64,000 nucleotides of DNA from Cognatiluteimonas lumbrici. GTDB lineage: Bacteria > Pseudomonadota > Gammaproteobacteria > Xanthomonadales > Xanthomonadaceae. Both the position numbers and the translations under genes were made by a program. Below, in pieces: positions 54,295-64,000 of this stretch. The notes under the pieces are model-generated. The model was not told where the DNA came from. It saw only the letters and a program-made list of their open reading frames with translations, and searched no databases. The DNA lies in NCBI RefSeq assembly GCF_006476065.1, contig NZ_ML636798.1:2244207-2308206 (forward strand), given 5' to 3'. The number at the start of each line of letters is the position of its first letter. Within the stretch, counting starts at the first letter, position 1.

Positions 54295-54323
54295 GCGGGC
54301 GGGGCGTCGTGCGCCCCGCCCGC
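54295..54323 (-). terminator. Strong GC hairpin downstream of oxyR
   Basis: A perfect 12-bp stem (arms 54295-54306 and 54312-54323, arm GCGGGCGGGGCG) with a 5-nt loop lies 22 nt beyond the oxyR stop. Read on the minus strand it is followed by GTTCGCTTTGG, a weak T tract. It separates the oxidative-stress genes from rnk-glnS. Confidence 0.65.
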
Positions 54324-54345
54324 AGGTCGTTCGAATGGCTCAAAG

Positions 54346-55287
54346 TTAGCCGGTGGCGGCGTCTTGTTCAACTGCCGCGGCGGGCGGGGCCAGCAGCTCC
54401 GGAGGCAGCGAGCGGAACACGCCGGCCAGCTCCTGCAGGATACCAGCGCGCGCCGAGCTCCGCCGCCAGGCCATGCCGATCCGGCGGCTCGGCGGGTCGG
54501 CGTCCTCGAAGGGCAGCAGGCGGATGTCCCGGGAGCGCGCGACCGGCGGTTTCACCGCCAGCGTCGGCAGCAGGGTGACGCCCACGCCCGCGGCCACCAT
54601 CTGGCGCAGGGTCTCCAGGCTGGTGGCGCGGAATTCGCTCTTCTCGCTGGCCCCGGAGAGACGGCAGACGTCGAGGGCCTGGTCGCGCAGGCAATGGCCG
54701 TCCTCGAGCAGCAGCAGGCGCTCGTCGGCCAGTCCGTCCATGGTGATGGACGACGCATCCGCGAGGCGGTGCCCGGCCGGGACCGCGAGCACGAAGGGTT
54801 CCTCGAATACCGGCTCCACGTGCAATTGCTCGTCGTGCAGCGGCAGCGCCAGCAGCGCCGCGTCCAGGCGACCCTGCTGCAGGCGTTCCAGCAGTACCGG
54901 GGTCTTCTCTTCGACCAGCAGGAGCTCCAGCCGCGGGAAGCGCCGGCGCAGGCGCGGCATCACGTGCGGCAGCAGGTAGGGGCCGAGGGTCGGGAAGATG
55001 CCGAGGCGGATGCTGCCGGCCTCCGGGTCCTGGGTGCGGCGCGCGGCCTCCTTCATCTGCTCGACCTCGGCCAGCACCCGGCGCGCGCGCGCCACCATCT
55101 CCTCGCCGGCCGGCGTCAGCATCACCTTGCGCGGCGCGCGCTCGACCAGCACCACCCCGAGCTCCTCCTCCAGCTTGCGGATCTGCGTGGACAGCGTCGG
55201 CTGGCTCACGAAGCTGGCCGCGGCGGCGCGGCCGAAATGCCTGTGCTCGGCCAGCGCCACCAGGTACTGGAGATCGCGCAGGTTCAT
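54346..55287 (-). CDS. oxyR: Hydrogen peroxide sensor OxyR
   Basis: This 313-residue LysR-type regulator has an N-terminal winged helix (1-60; FGRAAAASFVSQPTLSTQIRKLEEELG) and a substrate-binding-like regulatory domain. The redox pair C199 and C208 in GHCLRDQALDVC matches E. coli OxyR positions exactly. Oxidation by peroxide forms the disulfide and switches target promoters. It lies 20 nt downstream of ahpF, and the divergent promoter of ahpC at 57564-57680 is a likely target. Confidence 0.96.
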   Translation of the reverse strand: MNLRDLQYLVALAEHRHFGRAAAASFVSQPTLSTQIRKLEEELGVVLVERAPRKVMLTPAGEEMVARARRVLAEVEQMKEAARRTQDPEAGSIRLGIFPTLGPYLLPHVMPRLRRRFPRLELLLVEEKTPVLLERLQQGRLDAALLALPLHDEQLHVEPVFEEPFVLAVPAGHRLADASSITMDGLADERLLLLEDGHCLRDQALDVCRLSGASEKSEFRATSLETLRQMVAAGVGVTLLPTLAVKPPVARSRDIRLLPFEDADPPSRRIGMAWRRSSARAGILQELAGVFRSLPPELLAPPAAAVEQDAATG

Positions 55288-55307
55288 GCCGGTCGGGCGG
55301 CGCGCGG

Positions 55308-56891
55308 CTACGCGGCCCTGGCCACGTCGCCGGCCGGCGCCGAGGTGCGGATCAGGTGGTCGAACGCGCTCAGCGCAGCGGTGCAGCCGGCACCCATCGC
55401 GATCACGATCTGCTTGTACGGCACCGTGGTCGCGTCGCCGGCGGCGAACACGCCCGGCACGCTGGTGGCGCCGCGCTCGTCGATCACGATCTCGCCGCGC
55501 GGGCTCAGCTCCACCGTGCCCTTCAGCCACTCGGTGTTGGGCAGCAGGCCGATCTGCACGAACACGCCGGCCAGCTCGACGGTGCTCGATTCGCCGCTCT
55601 CGCGGTCCTTGTAGACCAGCGCGGTGACCTTGCTGCCGTCGCCCAGGATCTCGGTGGTCTGCGCGTTCACCAGCACGTCCACGTTCGGCAGGCTGCGCAG
55701 CTTGCGCTGCAGCACCTCGTCGGCGCGCAGCTTCGCGTCGAACTCGAGCAGGGTCACGTGCTCGACGATGCCGGCCAGGTCGATCGCGGCCTCGACGCCG
55801 GAGTTGCCGCCGCCGATCACCGCCACGCGCTTGCCCTTGTACAGCGGGCCGTCGCAGTGCGGGCAGTAGGCCACGCCCTTGTTGCGGTACTGGTCCTCGC
55901 CGGGCACGCCGACCTGGCGCCAGCGGGCGCCGGTGGCCAGCACGACGGTCTTCGCCTGCAGCGAGGCGCCGCTCTCGAGCTGGACTTCCAGCAGGCCGCC
56001 CGGCGCACTCGCCGGTACCAGCTTCGCCGCGCGCTGGAGGTTCATCACGTCAACGTCGTATTCGCGCACGTGCTGTTCCAGCGCCACGCCCAGCTGCGGA
56101 CCCTCGGTGTACTGCACCGAGATGAAGTTCTCGATCGCCAGCGTGTCCAGCACCTGGCCGCCGAAGCGCTCGGCGGCGACGCCGGTGCGGATGCCCTTGC
56201 GCGCGGCATAGATCGCCGCGGCGGCGCCGGCCGGGCCGCCACCGACCACGAGCACGTCGAAGGGGTCCTTCTGCGCGATCTTCGCGGCCGCCTTCGCCGC
56301 CGCGCCGGTATCGAGCTTCGCGACGATCTGCTCGATCGTCATCCGGCCCTGGTCGAACGGCTCGCCGTTGAGGAACACGGTCGGCACGCTCATCACCTCG
56401 CGCGCCTCGACCTCGTCCTGGTACAGGGCGCCGTCGATGGCGACGTGGCGGATGTTGGAATTGAGCACGCTCATCGCGTTCAGCGCCTGGACCGTGTCCG
56501 GGCAGCTCTGGCACGAGAGCGACATGTAGGTCTCGAACACGAACTCACCCTCCAGGTCGCGGACCTGGTCGGCGAGTTCCTCGTCGATCTTCACCGGGTG
56601 GCCGCCGACCTGCAGCAGCGCCAGCACCAGCGAAGTGAATTCGTGTCCCATCGGGATGCCGGCGAAGCGCACCTGCACGTCGGTGCCGGCGCGCACGATC
56701 GCGAACGAAGGCTTGCGCGGGTCGTCGCCGTCGCGGATGGAGATCCTGTCGGAAGTCGAAGCGATGTCGCGCAGCAGTTCGCCGAGCTCGCGCGACTTGT
56801 CGCTGTCGTCCAGCGACGCGACGAGTTCGATCGGCTGCTGCAGCTTCTCCATGTAGGCCGCCAGCTGGGCCTTGAGGTCTGCGTCGAGCAT
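55308..56891 (-). CDS. ahpF: Alkyl hydroperoxide reductase subunit F
   Basis: This 527-residue flavoprotein reduces AhpC with NADH. The N-terminal tandem thioredoxin-fold domain has a CxxC at C127/C130 (SCQSC). The C-terminal thioredoxin-reductase-like part has the FAD motif [15 protein letters not shown] (about 215-229), the redox CxxC C343/C346 (YCPHCDGP) and an NAD motif [15 protein letters not shown]. It is downstream of ahpC, separated by two hairpins. Confidence 0.96.
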   Translation of the reverse strand: MLDADLKAQLAAYMEKLQQPIELVASLDDSDKSRELGELLRDIASTSDRISIRDGDDPRKPSFAIVRAGTDVQVRFAGIPMGHEFTSLVLALLQVGGHPVKIDEELADQVRDLEGEFVFETYMSLSCQSCPDTVQALNAMSVLNSNIRHVAIDGALYQDEVEAREVMSVPTVFLNGEPFDQGRMTIEQIVAKLDTGAAAKAAAKIAQKDPFDVLVVGGGPAGAAAAIYAARKGIRTGVAAERFGGQVLDTLAIENFISVQYTEGPQLGVALEQHVREYDVDVMNLQRAAKLVPASAPGGLLEVQLESGASLQAKTVVLATGARWRQVGVPGEDQYRNKGVAYCPHCDGPLYKGKRVAVIGGGNSGVEAAIDLAGIVEHVTLLEFDAKLRADEVLQRKLRSLPNVDVLVNAQTTEILGDGSKVTALVYKDRESGESSTVELAGVFVQIGLLPNTEWLKGTVELSPRGEIVIDERGATSVPGVFAAGDATTVPYKQIVIAMGAGCTAALSAFDHLIRTSAPAGDVARAA

Positions 56892-56926
56892 GGCTGTGGC
56901 TCCGTGGTCCGGAATGGGGGGAGGGT

Positions 56927-56949
56927 GTCCCGGGCGTCGCGCCCGGGAC
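56927..56949 (-). terminator. Hairpin 1 in the ahpC-ahpF gap
   Basis: A perfect 10-bp stem (arms 56927-56936 and 56940-56949, arm GTCCCGGGCG) has a 3-nt loop. There is no T tract on the minus strand. With hairpin 2 it could stabilise the ahpC message or attenuate ahpF. Confidence 0.55.
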
Positions 56950-56952
56950 GGT

Positions 56953-56978
56953 GCGGCCGGCCAATGGGAACCGGCCGC
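56953..56978 (-). terminator. Hairpin 2 in the ahpC-ahpF gap
   Basis: A perfect 8-bp stem (arms 56953-56960 and 56971-56978, arm GCGGCCGG) has a 10-nt loop, next to hairpin 1. Read on the minus strand it comes first after the ahpC stop (57000). Confidence 0.5.
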
Positions 56979-56999
56979 TGGGGGGAGGGTCGGGTCGGG

Positions 57000-57563
57000 T
57001 CAGATCTTGCCGACCAGGTCGAGCGACGGCTTCAGCGTCTTCTCGCCTTCCTTCCACTTCGCCGGGCACACTTCGCCCGGATGCGCGGCCACGTACTGCG
57101 CCGCCTTGACCTTGCGCAGCAGGTCGCCGGCGTCGCGGCCGATGCCCTCGGCGGTCACTTCCATCGCCTGGATGATGCCGTCCGGGTCGACCACGAAGGT
57201 CGCGCGGTCGGCCAGGCCCTGGCCCTCGCGCATGTTCTCGAAGTTGTTGGTGATCACGCCGGCCGGGTCGCCGATCATCGTGTACTTGATCTTGCCGATC
57301 GCCTCGGAGGTGTCGTGCCAGGCCTTGTGCGAGAAGTGGGTGTCGGTGGACACGCTGTAGATCTCGACGCCGAGCTTCTGGAACTCGTCGTAATGGTCGG
57401 CCAGGTCCTCGAGCTCGGTCGGGCAGACGAAGGTGAAGTCGGCCGGGTAGAAGAAGAACACCGACCACTTGCCCTTGAGGTCCGCGTCGGAGACTTCGAT
57501 GAACTTGCCGTCCTTGTAGGCCTGGGCCTTGAACGGCTTGATGGGGGTGTTGATCAGGGACAT
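57000..57563 (-). CDS. ahpC: Alkyl hydroperoxide reductase subunit C (typical 2-Cys peroxiredoxin)
   Basis: The protein has 187 residues, the usual length. Peroxidatic C47 is in FTFVCPTE and resolving C166 in [26 protein letters not shown] is a standard AhpC N-terminus. It reduces H2O2 and organic hydroperoxides, regenerated by AhpF. The ATG at 57563 follows a GGAGG stretch (minus strand, about 57573-57577). An A+T-rich promoter region with OxyR-like elements lies upstream. It is the first gene of the ahpC-ahpF-oxyR run. Confidence 0.97.
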   Translation of the reverse strand: MSLINTPIKPFKAQAYKDGKFIEVSDADLKGKWSVFFFYPADFTFVCPTELEDLADHYDEFQKLGVEIYSVSTDTHFSHKAWHDTSEAIGKIKYTMIGDPAGVITNNFENMREGQGLADRATFVVDPDGIIQAMEVTAEGIGRDAGDLLRKVKAAQYVAAHPGEVCPAKWKEGEKTLKPSLDLVGKI

Positions 57564-57606
57564 TTCCTTGGGTCCTCCGGGGGTGGGTGGGAAGTTCAAC
57601 GGGACG

Positions 57607-57661
57607 ATCTTAGGAATCCGAATAGAAAAGATCAAATTGATTGATCTCATCTATACGATAG
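57607..57661 (-). promoter_or_regulatory. ahpC promoter with OxyR-box-like elements
   Basis: On the minus strand, a -35-like TTGATC (57635-57630), a 17-nt spacer and a -10-like TAAGAT (57612-57607) precede ahpC by about 44 nt. Just upstream are the dyads GATCAA-N5-TTGATC (57630-57646) and CTAT-N3-ATAG (57651-57661), in an A+T-rich island unlike the surrounding sequence. ATAG/CTAT tetranucleotides are the building blocks of OxyR sites, but the full four-part 7-nt spacing is only partly met. Confidence 0.5.
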
Positions 57662-57791
57662 GCGCGGTGAATCAATACGGCACCGGCGCATATCCTCTAT
57701 GGGGGCGGAGCCGCGCCTTTCCACATGCGTTTCACCGTGCGCGGACCGGCTCGGGTATCACATCGGGCCAGTCCATCAGAGGAATCGCGCC

Positions 57792-58154
57792 ATGGAAGCC
57801 CAACCGCTCCTGCAGACCTCCTGCGTCCTGTTCCTGCTGGCCGCCCTGGGCGGCCTGGCGATGGCCGGGATCCGCTTCTCAGGCAACCGCAACCCGCCGG
57901 TGTGGCTGGCCATGGGCCACGGCGGGCTCGCGGTCGCCGGCGTCGCGCTGCTGGCCTACGCCGTGCTGGCCACCGCCGCCCCGGCCGCGGCGCTGTGGTC
58001 GCTGGTGCTGCTGCTGGTCGCCGCCGCCGGCGGCACGGTGCTGTTCCTCGGTTACGAGTGGAAGCGCGAGCTGCTCCCCGTCTGGCTGGTACTGGTCCAC
58101 GCCGTGGTCGCCGTCGCCGGCTTCCTCCTCCTGGTCGTCGCCATCCTGCAATAG
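57792..58154 (+). CDS. Small four-helix membrane protein
   Basis: The protein has 120 residues and four predicted membrane segments (about 9-29, 40-60, 66-86, 97-117). The loops contain RFSGNRNPPVW and YEWKREL. I recognise no family. SD-like GAGGAA precedes the ATG. TATCCT (57691-57696) and TATCAC (57759-57764) are -10 candidates. It is divergent from ahpC and convergent with udgX. A role in oxidative stress is only suggested by the shared upstream region. Confidence 0.7.
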   Translation: MEAQPLLQTSCVLFLLAALGGLAMAGIRFSGNRNPPVWLAMGHGGLAVAGVALLAYAVLATAAPAAALWSLVLLLVAAAGGTVLFLGYEWKRELLPVWLVLVHAVVAVAGFLLLVVAILQ

Positions 58155-58165
58155 CGTCCGCGAGA

Positions 58166-58192
58166 GCGCCCCTCCCGAGCTCGAAGTCCGGA
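58166..58192 (-). repeat. 27-nt intergenic repeat, copy 2 (abuts the udgX stop)
   Basis: It starts GCGCCCCTCC, ends GTCCGGA and contains CGAGCTCGAA. It matches 40531-40557 at 23 of 27 positions. It lies between two convergent stop codons and directly touches the udgX stop. Confidence 0.6.
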
Positions 58193-58793
58193 CTACAGGT
58201 CGAGCAGCAGGGCGAGGTCGGCGACGAAGTCGCGGTAGGCGAGGCGTCGTGCCTCGTCCCCGCCGCGCGCCCGCAGCACCGCCGACGGATGCACCGTCGC
58301 GAACACCCGCGTGCCGTCGGCGAGTTCCTGCCACGTGCCACGCTGCCGCGTCACCCGGAACGCCGGCCCCAGCACATTGCGCGCCGCGATCGCACCGAGG
58401 CAGACCACCACCGCCGGGCGGATCCGCGCCAACTCGCCTTCCAGCCACAGCCGGCACGCACGCTGCTCCGATGCATTCGGGCTCTTGTGCAGCCGCGCTT
58501 TGCCGCGGCGCTCGAACTTGAAGTGCTTGACCGCGTTGGTCACGTAAAGGCCGGCGCGGTCGATCCCGAGTTCGGCCAGCGCCCTGTCGAACAGCTTGCC
58601 CGCCGGCCCGACGAACGGATGCCCGCTCAGGTCCTCCCGGTCGCCGGGCTGTTCGCCCACCACCAGCACGCGCGCGTCGTCGGGACCCTCGCCGAACACC
58701 GTCTGCGTCGCCGGCTTCCACAGCGGGCAGCGCTTGCAGTCGCGCGCGGCATCGCGGAGCGCGTCGAGGCTCTCGTCGCGCGGCTCCGGCGCG

Positions 58794-63209
<4,416 letters not shown>

Positions 63210-63215
63210 GGCGGC

Positions 63216-63221
63216 ATTATC
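63216..63221 (-). promoter_or_regulatory. -10-like hexamer of a possible leaderless promoter (lhr)
   Basis: On the minus strand GATAAT is followed by exactly 6 nt (GCCGCC) and the ATG at 63209. No Shine-Dalgarno is present. It is nearly identical in layout to the bioA case. Confidence 0.42.
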
Positions 63222-63325
63222 CGGGACCTGCGTCGCAGCCCATGAGACCAGCGCCGGCGGACGTTCACCTGCCCGTGATCCGCCACCGCCATGCTGTCCC
63301 GCGACCCCATCCTTCCGGAGCCCGC

Positions 63326-63520
63326 ATGACCACCGCCCTCGACAAGTCGCTGCGCCGCGAGATCCAGATCGAAGACAAGCCCTACACCCTGACCATCGAC
63401 CCGGCCGGCCTGAAACTGGTCGAGAAGGGGCGCCGCAACGGCGTCGAGCTGGCCTGGCGCGACCTGGTGAACGGCGATGCCGCCCTGGCCGCCGCCCTGC
63501 AGGGCTCGGTCGACCGCTAG
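63326..63520 (+). CDS. Small conserved-looking soluble protein
   Basis: The protein has 64 residues, beginning [26 protein letters not shown] and continuing with [24 protein letters not shown]. It has no signal peptide, membrane segment or cysteine. Charge-rich beta-type strands suggest a compact fold. A CCGGAG ribosome-binding site precedes the ATG. I recognise no family; it is divergent from lhr and 67 nt upstream of the aminopeptidase gene. Confidence 0.7.
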   Translation: MTTALDKSLRREIQIEDKPYTLTIDPAGLKLVEKGRRNGVELAWRDLVNGDAALAAALQGSVDR

Positions 63521-63587
63521 GACTTCTGTCAGGGTCGCGGCGCCGCCCGCTGCCGTAGTCTCGGCGGATTCCATGGGAGGATCCCCG

Positions 63588-64000
63588 ATGCGCCTGCGCC
63601 GCACCCTGCTTGCCACCGCCCTGCTTTTCGCCAGCGGCGCCGTCGCCGCCGCATCCGGCGACGACGTCCCCACCGGTCCGCTGCCGCGCACCGTGGTGCC
63701 CAGCGAGGTCGGCCTGACGCTGACCATCGACCCCGCGCAGCCGCGCTTCAGCGGTCGCGTCGAGATCTCCGTGGACGTGGCCGAGGCCACCGACACGATC
63801 TGGATGCACGGCAAGGGCCTGGAGATCCGCCGCGCGGTGTACATGCCGCAGGACGGGCGCAACCAGGAGCTCGCCGCCGAGGAGGTGCACGTCTCCGGCG
63901 TGCTCAAGCTGACCGCTTCGCAGGAAATCGCGCCGGGCAAGGGCGTGATCGCGATCGAGTACGACGCGCCGTTCGGCGAGCTGCAGGGCGCCTACAAGGT
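63588..64000 (+). CDS. M1 family metallopeptidase (N-terminal part, runs off the window)
   Basis: Some 137 codons are present with no stop before the window edge. A signal peptide ([22 protein letters not shown]) is followed by [32 protein letters not shown], the N-terminal beta domain of M1 aminopeptidases. The zinc site (HExxH) lies outside the window. A GGGAGG ribosome-binding site (63575-63580) is 7 nt before the ATG. TAGTCT (63556-63561) may be its -10. Export suggests a periplasmic or secreted aminopeptidase. Confidence 0.85.
   Translation, partial: MRLRRTLLATALLFASGAVAAASGDDVPTGPLPRTVVPSEVGLTLTIDPAQPRFSGRVEISVDVAEATDTIWMHGKGLEIRRAVYMPQDGRNQELAAEEVHVSGVLKLTASQEIAPGKGVIAIEYDAPFGELQGAYK

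Noticed and set aside
63210-63890. N-terminal extension of the lhr frame by about 227 codons.
   Set aside because: It runs opposite to the 64-residue gene and the start of the aminopeptidase, its translation lacks domains, and ATG 63209 gives a standard Lhr start.

Overview
The window is about 70% G+C, densely packed and bacterial. Gene content points to a gammaproteobacterium of the Xanthomonadaceae/Lysobacteraceae type (Luteimonas or Lysobacter-like). It has a pilGHIJ-chpA twitching chemosensory operon, an lptD-surA-pdxA-rsmA-apaH block convergent with folA, a glnS-rnk-oxyR-ahpF-ahpC block, UbiH/UbiI hydroxylases, and PBP1b of the UB2H type. The genus assignment is inference. I see no rRNA, tRNA, CRISPR array, insertion sequence, phage or integrase. 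No gene-free stretch exceeds 300 bases; the longest gaps are 228 bp (57564-57791) and 178 bp (13533-13710).

Layout. 1-4400: exoD end, CorC-type membrane protein, a DUF47-Pit phosphate operon behind a three-repeat Pho-box-like array, an Atl-type alkyltransferase-like protein, and a rhomboid protease. 4394-13532: a two-domain glycosyltransferase, mrcB, a DinG/YoaA helicase, and a minus-strand gshB-tonB-like-tsaB operon. 13711-24797: pilG-pilH-pilI-pilJ-chpA-CheB-like-CheW. 24818-29194: rsmE and bioA, then divergent nudE-cysQ-mazG. 29286-34832: a response regulator and sensor kinase followed by a MacAB-like efflux set. 34891-40405: dgkA, a TerC protein, LemA and two TPM-domain proteins, then lgt-thyA-folA. 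40558-46930: apaH, rsmA, pdxA, surA and lptD (minus). 47001-50636: a PduO adenosyltransferase with a DUF6580-like membrane protein, and two Ubi hydroxylases. 50641-57563: an EF-hand protein, a deaminase, glnS, rnk, oxyR, ahpF and ahpC (minus). 57792-64000: a small membrane protein, UdgX overlapping a giant Lhr helicase, a 64-residue protein and the start of an M1 aminopeptidase.

Functional links. Many adjacent genes overlap by 4 nt (ATGA or GTGA), which marks co-translated units. OxyR with its C199/C208 pair sits beside its expected targets ahpC and ahpF. The Pil-Chp operon has no methyltransferase, and its CheB-like protein has lost the Ser/His/Asp catalytic positions, so methylation-based adaptation may be absent.

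The signals most worth a second look are these. (1) Five genes (atl, rhomboid, bioA, apaH, lhr) have a -10-like hexamer exactly 6 nt before the ATG and no Shine-Dalgarno, as expected for leaderless mRNAs. (2) Two palindromes each supply TAG stops to both convergent neighbours. (3) A UdgX-type covalent uracil glycosylase with a variant KARLH loop overlaps lhr. (4) A 27-nt intergenic repeat abuts two minus-strand stop codons. (5) A MacA-like adaptor carries a roughly 120-residue insertion with Spy/CpxP-like motifs.
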